DNA of 64,000 nucleotides from Hoylesella loescheii (lineage in GTDB: Bacteria > Bacteroidota > Bacteroidia > Bacteroidales > Bacteroidaceae). The notes below the pieces were generated by a model, which made no database searches, was not told the DNA's origin, and saw only the letters and a program-made list of their open reading frames with translations. Position 1 is the first letter of the stretch, and the number at the start of each line of letters is the position of its first letter. Shown here in pieces: positions 44,252 to 54,419 of the stretch. Both the position numbers and the translations under genes were made by a program. The stretch lies in assembly GCA_021531755.1 (NCBI GenBank), contig JADYUK010000006.1, positions 1 through 64,000 of the forward strand, written 5' to 3'.

Positions 44252-44379
44252 ACTATTCATAAAGTATCGGCCTGACATTCTTATGTATCGGACATATGCG
44301 AATGTATGGTTAAGGAATAGTCCCCTCCCTTAAGGCCTTATTATTGTCCGGACGGTGTCCTTCTATATTATCCCTGTGT

Positions 44380-45945
44380 TTATGTTGGCATGCATCCGTG
44401 CTTCTTGGCTGGTCTTGAGTCGCGCTTTGTGGCGAGTAGAGCAAGACCTTTGCATATACGGAAGCGTGTGTTACGTGGCTCTATGACATCGTCAATATAG
44501 CCATACTTCGCAGCCTGATATGGATTTGCGAAGAGATCTGAGTATTCTTTCTCTTTCTCAGCAATGAGTGCGGCAACATCTCCACCTTCTTCCTTGCATG
44601 CCTTGATGGCCTTTGCCTGAAGGACAGCTACAGCACCTGATGCACCCATCACGGCAATCTCAGCCGATGGCCATGCGTAGTTAAGGTCTGTCTTGAGCTG
44701 CTTAGAACCCATCACGATGTGTGATCCACCATATGATTTGCGCAGAGTGACTGTAATCTTAGGTACTGTAGCCTCGCCGTAAGCGTAGAGAAGCTTTGCA
44801 CCATGGAGAATAACAGCGTTGTATTCCTGACCTGTACCTGGGAGGAATCCTGGAACATCTACGAGAGAGACGATAGGAATATTGAAAGCGTCACAGAAGC
44901 GGACGAAACGCGCGCCCTTACGTGATGCATTGCAGTCAAGCACACCAGCGTATGCAGAAGGCTGGTTGGCTACGATGCCTACTGACTGTCCGTTGAACCT
45001 TGCGAAACCAACGATGATATTCTTAGCATACTTTGGCTGAACCTCGAAGAATTCTCCGTTGTCAGTTATAGCTGCTATAACCTTGTACATATCGTATGCC
45101 TCGTTTGGATTCTCTGGGATTATCTCGTTGAGAATGTCTTCCATACGGTTGACAGGGTCTGTACACTCTGTACGTGGAGCCTCCTCCATGTTGTTGCTCG
45201 GGAGATAGCTGAGGAGCTTCTTTATCATGGCGAGACCCTCTTCCTCTGTCTTTGCAGTAAAGTGTGTCACACCTGATTTTGAGGCATGTACGCTTGCTCC
45301 ACCAAGGTGCTCAGCGTCAACATTCTCTCCGGTCACACTCTTCACGACTGCAGGTCCTGTGAGGAACATGTATGATGTATTCTCCATCATGAGTGTGAAG
45401 TCTGTGAGGGCTGGAGAGTAGACTGCACCACCTGCGCATGGGCCGAATATTCCTGAAATCTGAGGTACGACACCTGAAGCCTCGATATTGCGCTGGAAAA
45501 TCTCAGCATATCCAGCAAGGGCATTAATGCCTTCCTGAATACGTGCGCCACCGGAGTCGTTTATACCAATACACGGAGCTCCCATCTTCATAGCCAGGTC
45601 CATGACTTTACATATCTTCTGGGCCATTGTCTCTGAGAGTGAACCGCCGTTTACTGTGAAGTCCTGTGCGAAGACAAAGACAAGACGTCCGTCGATTGTA
45701 CCGCTACCTGTTACGACACCATCGCCAAGGAACTGTTTCTTCTCCATGCCGAAGTTGGTGCAACGGTGGAGCTTAAACATGTCATACTCCTCGAAAGAAC
45801 CTGCATCGAGAAGCATGTCAATACGCTCGCGTGCTGTATATTTACCGCGCTGGTGCTGCTTGTCGATAGCTTTCTCTCCACCACCAAGGCGTGCTGTCTC
45901 GCGCTTCTCGATAAGCTGCTTGATTTTTTCTATTTGCTTAGACAT
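44380..45945 (-). CDS. mmdA: Methylmalonyl-CoA decarboxylase alpha / acyl-CoA carboxyltransferase subunit
   Basis: Transfers the carboxyl group between methylmalonyl-CoA (or propionyl-CoA) and carrier biotin. 521 aa with two crotonase-like carboxyltransferase halves. Seen: [20 protein letters not shown] (N-terminal oxyanion region) and [20 protein letters not shown] with [13 protein letters not shown] (C-terminal half). It is transcribed after mce and ahead of the small protein and biotin carrier. The membrane sodium-pump beta subunit and the OadG-type subunit are not in this cluster. Confidence 0.94.
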   Translation of the reverse strand: MSKQIEKIKQLIEKRETARLGGGEKAIDKQHQRGKYTARERIDMLLDAGSFEEYDMFKLHRCTNFGMEKKQFLGDGVVTGSGTIDGRLVFVFAQDFTVNGGSLSETMAQKICKVMDLAMKMGAPCIGINDSGGARIQEGINALAGYAEIFQRNIEASGVVPQISGIFGPCAGGAVYSPALTDFTLMMENTSYMFLTGPAVVKSVTGENVDAEHLGGASVHASKSGVTHFTAKTEEEGLAMIKKLLSYLPSNNMEEAPRTECTDPVNRMEDILNEIIPENPNEAYDMYKVIAAITDNGEFFEVQPKYAKNIIVGFARFNGQSVGIVANQPSAYAGVLDCNASRKGARFVRFCDAFNIPIVSLVDVPGFLPGTGQEYNAVILHGAKLLYAYGEATVPKITVTLRKSYGGSHIVMGSKQLKTDLNYAWPSAEIAVMGASGAVAVLQAKAIKACKEEGGDVAALIAEKEKEYSDLFANPYQAAKYGYIDDVIEPRNTRFRICKGLALLATKRDSRPAKKHGCMPT

Positions 45946-46063
45946 TTACTATATGATTTATGTAGGGGTAGGGGCAGTGTTAGTCCCTATTGGATGATTT
46001 CCCCTGGTTTGTATTATTATGCTATAGGCTGGGCATTGTCAGAGACATGTCCAGCCTGTATGA

Positions 46064-46468
46064 TTAGTGTTCGCAGAGCTCAGTTAATATTCCACATGTT
46101 GATTTAGGGTGGAGGAAAGCTATGTTAAGGTTCTCAGCGCCTTTACGTGGAGCCTTGTCGATGAGCCGGATTCCCTTTTCCTCACAGAAATTGAGAGCAT
46201 TTGCCACACCATCCTCAACGCAGAATGCGACGTGGTGTACGCCTTTGTTTCCCTTGTCTATCCACTTCTGGATAGTGCTCTCTGGCGATGTCGGCTCGAG
46301 AAGCTCAAGCTTCACCTCGCCACACTTCAGGAAAGCGGTCTTAACCTTCTGGTCTTCTACGACCTCAGTAGCGTAGCATTCAAGACCAAGAACATCAGTA
46401 AAATAAGGAAGAGATTCTTCAATGCTCTGGACTGCGATGCCCAGATGCTCAATGTGAGAGATTTTCAT
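46064..46468 (-). CDS. mce: Methylmalonyl-CoA epimerase
   Basis: Interconverts R and S methylmalonyl-CoA, linking the mutase to the carboxyltransferase. 134 aa VOC-fold enzyme, usual length. Metal ligands sit in HIEHLGIAVQ (first His), GVHHVAFCVED (second) and VKLELLEP (Glu). The position directly upstream of mmdA is conserved and supports the assignment. The two tRNA genes read in the same direction just upstream. Confidence 0.95.
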   Translation of the reverse strand: MKISHIEHLGIAVQSIEESLPYFTDVLGLECYATEVVEDQKVKTAFLKCGEVKLELLEPTSPESTIQKWIDKGNKGVHHVAFCVEDGVANALNFCEEKGIRLIDKAPRKGAENLNIAFLHPKSTCGILTELCEH

Positions 46469-46502
46469 GATGATAAAAGTTTGTCATGTTTGTCATGTAT
46501 AG

Positions 46503-46575
46503 AGCGGTAAACGGGACTCGAACCCGCGACATTCGGCTTGGGAAGCCGACGCTCTACCAACTGAGCTATTACCGC
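46503..46575 (-). tRNA. tRNA-Gly (anticodon CCC)
   Basis: 73-nt cloverleaf on the minus strand. Acceptor GCGGTAA pairs with TTACCGC, D-arm region AGCTCAGTTGGTAGAGC, anticodon stem TCGGC/GCCGA with loop TTCCCAA, T-arm GGGTTCGAGTCCC. Anticodon CCC gives glycine. CCA is not encoded. It lies 34 bp upstream of mce. Confidence 0.93.
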
Positions 46576-46683
46576 ATTTCCAACTAACCGATGTTAGACT
46601 GGGGATAAATTTACTGATTGAAAAAGGCTTCTAATGAAAATGCATTCTGGTACATCCTCATATAGAAACCTGTTTCAATATGG

Positions 46684-46756
<73 letters not shown>

Positions 46757-46775
46757 CTGTACCGTATAAGCGATG

Positions 46776-46809
46776 CAAAGGTAATACATTTTGTCGAAGT
46801 ATACGCAAG
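46776..46809 (-). promoter_or_regulatory. Promoter of the tRNA-Thr/tRNA-Gly unit
   Basis: On the minus strand TACCTTTG (46776-46783) is an exact -7 box, with TTG (46806-46808) about 22 bp upstream. Start is expected near 46769, 13 nt before the tRNA-Thr 5' end. Read-through could reach mce-mmdA. Confidence 0.7.
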
Positions 46810-46915
46810 ATACAACCTTTAATTAAATATAATTAAGATTTCCATATCTACGCATACATTATTATATTATACCTTTCGTCTTATGGGGGCTATGCATCCC
46901 AGATTGAGATGTGTT

Positions 46916-47001
46916 GGCAGTGTTGTCCTTTATCTGTGCCGTTTCCTCCACACGCTAATGGCACTGCCTTGGGGTTGTCGCCTGCAAAAAGCGTGTGGAG
47001 G
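46916..47001. repeat. Interleaved inverted repeats downstream of fucP
   Basis: Pair 1: GGCAGTG (46916-46922) with CACTGCC (46962-46968). Pair 2: CCTCCACACGCT (46945-46956) with AGCGTGTGGAGG (46990-47001), perfect. The pairs interleave, so they are exclusive or form a pseudoknot. The rest of the 307-bp gap 46757-47063 shows nothing but the tRNA promoter. Confidence 0.55.
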
Positions 47002-47063
47002 TGTTGTCTTGTTGTTACCTGCTGCGATAAAAACATACTATACAAAAATCATATAGGAGACAT

Positions 47064-48377
47064 CTATGCTGTACGTGTCTTCCACATGCGTCGGCCATAT
47101 ATAGCAACAACAAGGAAGCATATAAGCGGAAGGATGAAGCTGGCGTTGACAGCTGGCATGCCAAACACTGTGCCCATATCAATTATTGATGCCTGGAGCG
47201 GTGGAAGCACTGAGCCGCCGAGGATGGCCATGATAAGACCTGCGGCTCCAAACTTGGCGTCATCGCCCAATCCCTCTAGAGCGATGCCGTAGATTGTCGG
47301 GAACATGAGCGACATGCATCCGCTGACACCGACAAGGCAGTAGAGCCCATAATGGTTGTGCATGCTTATCACACCGCATGTAAGGATTATGGCAAGCGTG
47401 CCGAAGATAAGCAGCATGAGGCCAGGGTTGAGCCATTTCATCAGGTATGTGCAGACGAATCGGGATATGATGAACAGAATCATAGCGTATATGTTGTACT
47501 GCTGTGATGTCACCTCGGCGACCTGCTCTGTCATGCCTTCTTCCATGAGTATACTTGTGCCGTATTGTATGATAAATGTCCAGCACATTATCTGTGCACC
47601 TACATAGAAGAACTGTGCTATGACGCCTTCTCGATAATATTTGATCCTGCTTATGCGCCTCAGAGTCTCTTTGATGTGCAAATCATGTGACTGGTCGTTG
47701 TTCTTAGGCATCTTCATGAAGTATATGATTAAGAACATAACCGCAATCAACAGACCTATAATAAGATACGGCGTTGCAAGAATAGTAAGGTCGGAGTTCT
47801 TGACTGCCTCAAACTGCTCATTGTCGAGCATGGCGCGCGCTGCGCTGTCTCTGGGGTCGAGCTTGTTCTGGATGAAGTTCATGGCCACAAACATGCCGAG
47901 GATAGAGCCACAGGGATTGAAGCATTGTGCCATATTAAGGCGCCGTGTGGCGGTAGCTTCTGAGCCCATGGAGAGTATATATGGATTGCAGCTTGTCTCA
48001 AGGAATGACAAGCCGCACGTCAGAATGAAGTATGCGATGAGGAAGAACTCGTATATTCCGATTTCCTTTGCCGGCCAGAAAAGCAGTGCGCCTACAGCAT
48101 AAAGGCCAAGCCCCATGAGCACACCTGCCTTGTATGAATACCGCCTGATAAATATTGCTGCCGGGAACGCCATCGCGAAATATCCGCCATAAAAGGCCAC
48201 TTGTACAAGAGCGCCCTGTGTGACGCTCATCCTGAATATTTTCGAGAAGGCCTTAACCATCGGATTCGTTATGTCGTTGGCGAATCCCCATAATGCGAAA
48301 CATGAAGTGATGAGAATGAACGGGATTAGCATGCTGACGCCATTAAGCGACAGTAGCCCCTCTTTCTTGTTGTTCAT
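47064..48377 (-). CDS. fucP: L-fucose:H+ symporter
   Basis: 437 aa MFS permease with 12 hydrophobic segments. The FucP/GlcP subgroup features are visible: an N-terminal FALWGFANDITNPMVKAFS helix with the proton-coupling Asp, then LSFLETSCNPYI and LNMAQCFNPCGSILG. It likely imports L-fucose. The divergently encoded fkp activates fucose to GDP-fucose, which supports the substrate. Promoter -7 box on the minus strand is at 48421-48428. Confidence 0.92.
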   Translation of the reverse strand: MNNKKEGLLSLNGVSMLIPFILITSCFALWGFANDITNPMVKAFSKIFRMSVTQGALVQVAFYGGYFAMAFPAAIFIRRYSYKAGVLMGLGLYAVGALLFWPAKEIGIYEFFLIAYFILTCGLSFLETSCNPYILSMGSEATATRRLNMAQCFNPCGSILGMFVAMNFIQNKLDPRDSAARAMLDNEQFEAVKNSDLTILATPYLIIGLLIAVMFLIIYFMKMPKNNDQSHDLHIKETLRRISRIKYYREGVIAQFFYVGAQIMCWTFIIQYGTSILMEEGMTEQVAEVTSQQYNIYAMILFIISRFVCTYLMKWLNPGLMLLIFGTLAIILTCGVISMHNHYGLYCLVGVSGCMSLMFPTIYGIALEGLGDDAKFGAAGLIMAILGGSVLPPLQASIIDMGTVFGMPAVNASFILPLICFLVVAIYGRRMWKTRTA

Positions 48378-48420
48378 AATATTAATCTTAATTGATAGAT
48401 AGTGAATATAGTTAACAATG

Positions 48421-48452
48421 CAAAGTTAAGAAAAATGTAAATAATACGTCAA
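48421..48452 (-). promoter_or_regulatory. Promoter of fucP
   Basis: Minus-strand TAACTTTG (48421-48428), exact consensus, with TTG at 48450-48452, 21 bp upstream. Start near 48414, about 37 nt before the fucP ATG. Confidence 0.7.
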
Positions 48453-48488
48453 TGTTTCTTGTGTTTTTTGATTTTTTTAGTAATATAA

Positions 48489-48520
48489 TTTGTATGAGAG
48501 AAAATAAAGTAGTAATTTTG
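48489..48520 (+). promoter_or_regulatory. Rightward promoter far upstream of fkp
   Basis: TTTG (48489-48492), 20 bp, TAATTTTG (48513-48520). The next rightward gene, fkp, begins 515 bp further on, so the transcript would have a very long leader or encode a small RNA. Confidence 0.6.
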
Positions 48521-49035
48521 CTTGATGTTGAGTATGTAAGAATGCTCAGCAAGAAGCGTTCCCTGCAATCAGCAGATATGCCAATGGCGTTATGTGCCAT
48601 GACATACTGGTTGGGTTAACGACACCCCTGTCTGGTTGATGACAGACAGCATATATGACAGGCGGCATCGCTTTCAGACTGTAAGCAATACAAATGGGCA
48701 CGCAAGACAGTATCTTTGACCACCTCATCCAGCACCTTTTGCGTTCCAAAACGCTACCAATGGGAATATTAACCGCTCTTAACAAAAAGTGTAAGCGTTT
48801 GCTTCTCTGTAGTTACAAAATGTTATTCGGCGAACATAAACAAGCCCACATAACTTAAGCACTCGTTTTTTGGGGTAAACAATATGAATTTCATTGTCTG
48901 TTACTCACAGGGAAAAGTTTATACTTGTTGCCTCTCGTTATCAGTCCGATAGCGTTTTTACACCATCTGTCATATACCTCATTCTTATGAGCACCATAGA
49001 TTATACACAGACAAAATCCAACAAACCCTGAAAAT

Positions 49036-51747
49036 ATGAAGAAGCTTCTCTCTCTGCCCCCTAACCTTGTCAGTGCGTTCCATGCTATGACCAATCTTCC
49101 TGAAGACGAGTGGTATTGTGCCAGCGACCCTGTAGGCCGCCGCGTGGGCTCGGGAGGTGGCACAGCATGGCTGCTGAAAAATTGTCCCAGCAGTTTCCGT
49201 GATGCCAAGAAGATAATTCTCCATGCAGGAGGCCAAAGCCGCCGCCTGCCCGCCTATGCGCCGTCCGGCAAGATACTCACTCCTGTACCTGTCTTCAGAT
49301 GGGAGCGTGGCCAGCGTCTGTCACAGAATCTTCTCTCGCTTCAGCTCCCGCTCTATGAGCGCATTATGGAGAAGGCTCCGTCATCCCTGAAGACACTTAT
49401 AGCAAGCGGAGATGTCTACATCAGAGCTACAAAACATCTCCAGGATATTCCGGAGGCAGATGTTGTTTGCTACGGTTTGTGGCTCGATGATGACATAGCC
49501 TGCAACCATGGGGTCTTCGTCTCACGCCGGGAGACTCCCTCTGTGCTTGAGTTCATGCTCCAGAAACCCTCAAGGGAGAAGCTTCATGAGGTGAGGCGTG
49601 AGCACTATACGCTTGTCGATATAGGTATATGGCTTTTGTCTGACAAGGCTGTGGATGTCCTTATGCGTAAATCAGAGGGAAGTGATGGTGGGATGCGCGA
49701 GTATGATCTCTACTCAGAGTTCGGTGGTGCACTCGGCCGCACACCATCCTGCCCGGATGATGAAGTCCAGGGGCTGACAGTAGCTATACTTCCGCTTCCA
49801 GGTGGTGAGTTCTACCATTATGGCACGACACCTGAGCTCCTGTCGTCAACACTTGCCATTCAGAATATTGTTGTCGACCAAAGGGAGATAATGCATCGTG
49901 ACCGCAAGGCACATCCCTCAATATTCGTTCAAAATGCATGTATAAAGCGAAAGTTCACAGAGGAGAACTCGAACATATGGGTGGAGAACTCATGTATCGG
50001 GCAGCATTGGAGTCTGACACATGACAATGTCGTCACAGGTGTGCCCGTCAACGACTGGACAGTCAGCCTCGCTCCTGGACAATGTCTCGATATCGTGCCA
50101 TATGAAGATGATGGGTATATCATCCGTCCGTATGGATACCGCGACAAGTTTGCAGGAGACATGCAGCAGAGGCCCATGTTCCCCATAGTCCATAATATGG
50201 CTGACATGGAGGCTGTCACTGTCTGGATGCTGACAGGCGAGGGTAGGGGATATGAGATATTCGAAAGGGCGGAGAAGCTAAGCGCTGAAGCGATAAGCGA
50301 CAAGGCCAATCTGCTCAGGCTTGAGTCACAGCGTAGAGCATTCAGGGCAGGCAACTGGGCTGACATTGCCAAGAACCATGAGCATTCTGTATTCTACCAG
50401 ACAGACCTCTCAGAAGCTGTCAGTGAATTCGTAGAGAACAACATTCCCCTACACGATGTGCCGTCAGAGGCATCACCACTAATTATCCGCATACATGACG
50501 CCATGTTCCGCTCGGAAGTCATGAAACAGCGCTCAGAGGTAGCAGGAGAATGGAATGACAGAGCATTCTCGCTTCTGAGAGAGGGACTTACATCATCTGC
50601 ATTAAAGGAGAAGCAGAACCCGAGGATGTCAGTCTATTCAGACCAGATAGTATGGGGACGATCGCCTGTCAGGATAGACCTCGCTGGGGGATGGACTGAT
50701 ACACCGCCCTATTGCCTCATGGAGGGTGGCGATGTTGTGAACATTGCCATAGACATGAACGGTCAGCAACCCATACAGACTTATGTCAGGCCATGCCGTG
50801 AGCCACACATTGTGCTTAGGAGCATTGACCTCGGCTCGGCAGAAAAGATAACAACATACGATGAACTCCGCGATTTCCACCATGTAGGCTCACCATTCTC
50901 AATCCCAAAGGCAGCGCTCGCGCTATGTGGATTCTTACCAGAATACTCGTTGCATAAATACCAGTCGCTACGTGAGCAGCTCGAAGATTTCGGGTGTGGT
51001 ATAGAGGTGACTCTCCTCTCGGCCATTCCCGCAGGCAGTGGGTTGGGGACAAGCAGCGTCCTTGCCGCTACTGTCTTGGGTACATTGAGCGATTTCTGCT
51101 CACTCTGCTGGGACAAGAATGAGATAGGCCGCAGAACGCTAATACTCGAACAGCTGCTCACTACAGGTGGTGGATGGCAAGACCAGTTTGGCGGACTGCT
51201 ACAGGGAGTGAAGCTGCTTACTACCCAAAGAGGCTTCGAACAGAGCCCAGGTGTCAGATGGCTGCCTACAAATCTCTTTACCCAACCAGAATACAAAGCG
51301 TGTCATCTCCTTTATTATACTGGGATAACACGCACCGCAAAGACTTTGCTTGCTGAGATTGTCCGGCGAATGTTCCTCAATAATGGTGAGGAGCTACGCC
51401 TCTTGCGAGAGATGAAAGAGCATGCGCTTGACATGTATGATGCCATACAACGCAATAACTTCACGCTTATGGGACAACTTGTGGCTAAGACATGGCGACA
51501 GAACCAAATGATAGACAAGGGCACAAACCCATCAGCCATAGCAAGACTGACGGAGATAATTGACGACCTGTGTCTGGGGTACAAGCTGCCAGGAGCTGGA
51601 GGTGGTGGCTATCTGTATATGGTGGCTAAAGACCCTGAGGCTGCCGGAATTATAAAGCAAAGACTAACAAAGGAACGCTTGAACGAGAATGCCAGATTCG
51701 TCGACATGTCGTTGAGCGATACAGGACTGCAGATAAGTCGCTCATAA
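49036..51747 (+). CDS. fkp: Bifunctional L-fucokinase / L-fucose-1-P guanylyltransferase
   Basis: Salvages free L-fucose to GDP-fucose for fucosylated glycans and proteins. 903 aa, slightly shorter than the about 950 aa Bacteroides enzyme. The N-terminal guanylyltransferase half begins with a nucleotide loop GGGTAWL and HAGGQSRRLPAYAPSGKIL. The C-terminal GHMP kinase half starts near 535 with SPVRIDLAGGWTDTPPYCL, has the ATP motif IPAGSGLGTSSVLAAT near 663-678, and the third motif PGAGGGGYLYMV. It is divergent from fucP: uptake and activation are paired. Confidence 0.95.
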   Translation: MKKLLSLPPNLVSAFHAMTNLPEDEWYCASDPVGRRVGSGGGTAWLLKNCPSSFRDAKKIILHAGGQSRRLPAYAPSGKILTPVPVFRWERGQRLSQNLLSLQLPLYERIMEKAPSSLKTLIASGDVYIRATKHLQDIPEADVVCYGLWLDDDIACNHGVFVSRRETPSVLEFMLQKPSREKLHEVRREHYTLVDIGIWLLSDKAVDVLMRKSEGSDGGMREYDLYSEFGGALGRTPSCPDDEVQGLTVAILPLPGGEFYHYGTTPELLSSTLAIQNIVVDQREIMHRDRKAHPSIFVQNACIKRKFTEENSNIWVENSCIGQHWSLTHDNVVTGVPVNDWTVSLAPGQCLDIVPYEDDGYIIRPYGYRDKFAGDMQQRPMFPIVHNMADMEAVTVWMLTGEGRGYEIFERAEKLSAEAISDKANLLRLESQRRAFRAGNWADIAKNHEHSVFYQTDLSEAVSEFVENNIPLHDVPSEASPLIIRIHDAMFRSEVMKQRSEVAGEWNDRAFSLLREGLTSSALKEKQNPRMSVYSDQIVWGRSPVRIDLAGGWTDTPPYCLMEGGDVVNIAIDMNGQQPIQTYVRPCREPHIVLRSIDLGSAEKITTYDELRDFHHVGSPFSIPKAALALCGFLPEYSLHKYQSLREQLEDFGCGIEVTLLSAIPAGSGLGTSSVLAATVLGTLSDFCSLCWDKNEIGRRTLILEQLLTTGGGWQDQFGGLLQGVKLLTTQRGFEQSPGVRWLPTNLFTQPEYKACHLLYYTGITRTAKTLLAEIVRRMFLNNGEELRLLREMKEHALDMYDAIQRNNFTLMGQLVAKTWRQNQMIDKGTNPSAIARLTEIIDDLCLGYKLPGAGGGGYLYMVAKDPEAAGIIKQRLTKERLNENARFVDMSLSDTGLQISRS

Positions 51748-51830
51748 CACTTGTCAAAGGAAGCCCGTATACATACACATTATCGTTCTGCGAGGTATTA
51801 TGGCTCAAAATACATATATCTAATATTAAT

Positions 51831-54338
51831 ATGTACACGATAGAAAAAATAACAACGCTTATCGGAGCGCGCCGTTATGGCAAAGCCGATAGTTCTGTCA
51901 GTTTTGTCCTGACAGACTCACGCTCGTTGTCATTCCCAGAAGAGACTCTCTTCTTCGCTATCAAGACTCAGCGTAATGACGGACACAAATATATCGATGA
52001 CCTCTACCGCCGGGGTGTGAGGTCCTTTGTTATCGAGACACTTCCTAAGTCGTTTGATACTATCTATCCCGAGGCTAACTTCTTGAAAGTGACCAATTCG
52101 CTTGAAGCTCTACAAAGACTTGCCGAGCGACATAGAGACGAGTTCTCTATACCAATTATCGGAATAACAGGCTCAAATGGCAAGACAACGGTTAAGGAAT
52201 GGCTATACCAGCTGCTCTATCGTGACGTTCGTGTCACGAGGTCGCCACGCTCATACAACTCGCAGATAGGTGTGCCTATGTCCGTATGGCTGCTGAACGA
52301 CCAGAGCGAGATTGGAATCTTCGAGGCAGGTATAAGCATGCCAGGAGAGATGGAGCAGCTGAGGGAAATGATACAGCCGACGATAGCTGTACTGACTAAT
52401 ATCGGGGCAGCACATCAGGAGAACTTCAGGAACATGAGGGAGAAATGCGAGGAGAAACTGCTTCTTCTCAGAGACGCAGAGGTTGCTGTCTACTCAGCAG
52501 ATGATGAGACAATCAGCAACTGTATGAGACGTTCCGATTTCAGAGGCATCAGGCTTGCATGGTCAATGAGGAATGAGAACGCAGCGATGTACATAAGCAA
52601 TGCGGCATCCGACGACGCAAGGCAGACAACCACAATATCTTATACATACAATCTGCAAGGAAAAGAAAGCATTTCAGGATCGTTCACCATACATAAGATA
52701 AATGAGGGCGCGATAGAGAATGCCATAACATGCGCTTCCGTCTGTCTATACCTCGGCATGTCTCCTGAGACATTATCCCTACGCATGCCAGAACTTGAGG
52801 CTGTCGCGATGCGCCTTGAAGTGATAGAAGGCCAATATGGATGCACTATTATCAACGACTCATACAACAATGACCTCAAATCGTTAGACATAGCTCTCGA
52901 CTTCATGTCGAGAAGACCAGAGACAAAAAAACGAACCCATACACTTATCCTCAGCGACATCTTACAATCAGGACTGTCACAAAGGGAGTTATGCCAGGAC
53001 CTTTTAGACCTGGTCAAGAGCAGGGCCGTCGACAAGTTCATAGGGATTGGTGTAGGGCTGAAAGAAAATTTCGCACCTGTCCTCTGCTCGTCATCCGATG
53101 ATATATTGAGGGCGTTCTTCAATACGACAGAAGATTTCCTCCAGTCATCTACATTCAACAATCTTCGTGACGAGGTCATCCTTGTCAAGGGAGCCCGCCA
53201 GTTTGGATTCGACCGAATAACAGACCGCCTTGAGCGCAAGGTACACGAGACAGTGTTAGAGGTTAATCTTAATGCCCTTGTAGACAATTTCAACCATTAT
53301 AGGGCATTCATGAAACCTGAGACAAAACTTGTGTGTATGGTTAAGGCCGACGCCTACGGAGCAGGAGCTGTCGAGGTGGCAAAGACTCTTCAGGACCATA
53401 GAGTAGATTATCTTGCAGTGGCTGTAGCCGACGAGGGTGTCACGTTGAGAAAGGCCGGAATAACCTGCAATATAATGATAATGAATCCAGAGATGTCTGC
53501 ATTCAAGACAATGTTCGACTATAACCTCGAGCCGGAGGTCTATAGCTTCAGGCTTCTCGATGCGCTTGTACATGCAGCACGCCACGAGGGTATAACAGGA
53601 TGGCCAGTACATATAAAGTTCGATACAGGAATGCACAGGCTCGGTTTCGACCCTGTTGAAGACATTGACAATCTCATATCAGCGCTGAAGAAGCAGAAGG
53701 CTGTGATACCGCGTTCGGTTTTCTCCCACTTCGTCGGCTCAGACTCAGATGATTTCGACTCGTTCTCCGATGGACAATTCGAGATATTCGACAAGGCGAG
53801 CACCAAGTTGCAGGACGCCTTCAACCATAGGATTCTACGTCATATGTGCAACTCTGCCGGAATAGAGCGCTTCGCCGACCGCCAGCTTGATATGTGCAGG
53901 CTCGGACTTGGATTATATGGCATTGACCCTTATGATAACTCTATACTCAACACGGTCTCAACACTTAAGACTACAATACTTCAGAAACATAGTGTCAGGG
54001 CGGGCGAATCTATAGGATACAGCCGCAAGACAGTGCTCGAACGTGATAGCGTCGTGGCAGCAATACCAATAGGTTATGCTGACGGACTGAACAGGAGATT
54101 GGGTAACAGGAAATGCTACTGCTTGGTAAACGGCCAGAAAGCTGACTATGTCGGCAATATCTGTATGGACGTAGCCATGATCGATGTGACAGATATCAAA
54201 TGTGATGAGGGTGACAGCGTGGAGATTTTCGGCGAACATCTCCCAGTTACAACACTCTCTGATGTCATAGGCACTATACCATATGAAGTGTTGACTGGTG
54301 TCAGCGGACGTGTGAAGAGGATATATTACAAAGATTGA
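51831..54338 (+). CDS. murF: Bifunctional UDP-MurNAc-tripeptide:D-Ala-D-Ala ligase / alanine racemase
   Basis: 835 aa natural fusion found in Bacteroidota. MurF half (about 1-455): N-terminal substrate domain, ATP loop GITGSNGKTTVKEW at 111-124, and INDSYNNDLKSLD. Alanine racemase half (about 470-835): PLP Lys505 in CMVKADAYGAGAVEV, the catalytic Tyr730 in ESIGYSRKTV, and IPIGYADGLNRR. It couples D-Ala supply with its use in peptidoglycan precursors. The MurF region has some unusual residues but all key motifs are present. Closed by the terminator at 54370-54404. Confidence 0.95.
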   Translation: MYTIEKITTLIGARRYGKADSSVSFVLTDSRSLSFPEETLFFAIKTQRNDGHKYIDDLYRRGVRSFVIETLPKSFDTIYPEANFLKVTNSLEALQRLAERHRDEFSIPIIGITGSNGKTTVKEWLYQLLYRDVRVTRSPRSYNSQIGVPMSVWLLNDQSEIGIFEAGISMPGEMEQLREMIQPTIAVLTNIGAAHQENFRNMREKCEEKLLLLRDAEVAVYSADDETISNCMRRSDFRGIRLAWSMRNENAAMYISNAASDDARQTTTISYTYNLQGKESISGSFTIHKINEGAIENAITCASVCLYLGMSPETLSLRMPELEAVAMRLEVIEGQYGCTIINDSYNNDLKSLDIALDFMSRRPETKKRTHTLILSDILQSGLSQRELCQDLLDLVKSRAVDKFIGIGVGLKENFAPVLCSSSDDILRAFFNTTEDFLQSSTFNNLRDEVILVKGARQFGFDRITDRLERKVHETVLEVNLNALVDNFNHYRAFMKPETKLVCMVKADAYGAGAVEVAKTLQDHRVDYLAVAVADEGVTLRKAGITCNIMIMNPEMSAFKTMFDYNLEPEVYSFRLLDALVHAARHEGITGWPVHIKFDTGMHRLGFDPVEDIDNLISALKKQKAVIPRSVFSHFVGSDSDDFDSFSDGQFEIFDKASTKLQDAFNHRILRHMCNSAGIERFADRQLDMCRLGLGLYGIDPYDNSILNTVSTLKTTILQKHSVRAGESIGYSRKTVLERDSVVAAIPIGYADGLNRRLGNRKCYCLVNGQKADYVGNICMDVAMIDVTDIKCDEGDSVEIFGEHLPVTTLSDVIGTIPYEVLTGVSGRVKRIYYKD

Positions 54339-54369
54339 CATAATCTATGTGCCAGATGGCAATATGAAT

Positions 54370-54404
54370 AAAGACGAAACTTTCTCATTGAAAGCTTCGT
54401 CTTT
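54370..54404 (+). terminator. Intrinsic terminator after murF-alr
   Basis: AAAGACGAA (54370-54378) pairs with TTCGTCTTT (54396-54404); inside CTTTC pairs with GAAAG over a 5-nt loop, giving a near-perfect 14-pair hairpin. It overlaps the -33 region of the next promoter. Confidence 0.85.
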
Positions 54405-54419
54405 CTTGAAAAAAAGCAT

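Larger units (their letters stand above)
43978..44379. other. Gap between mmdA and the small subunit gene
   Basis: About 400 bp inside what is usually a tight operon. It holds two dispersed-repeat copies (44011-44079) and an imperfect inverted repeat (44122-44137 with 44236-44251, two mismatches) bounding 130 bp. No gene recognised. Confidence 0.6.
48378..49035. other. fucP-fkp divergent intergenic region
   Basis: 658 bp, the longest gap. Contains the two promoters described and an isolated TATCTTTG (48711-48718) lacking a -33 element. No gene, tRNA or known riboswitch was recognised between 48530 and 49035. Confidence 0.55.

Noticed and set aside
48711-48718. TATCTTTG as a second fkp promoter
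   Set aside because: No TTTG or TTG at the proper distance upstream.
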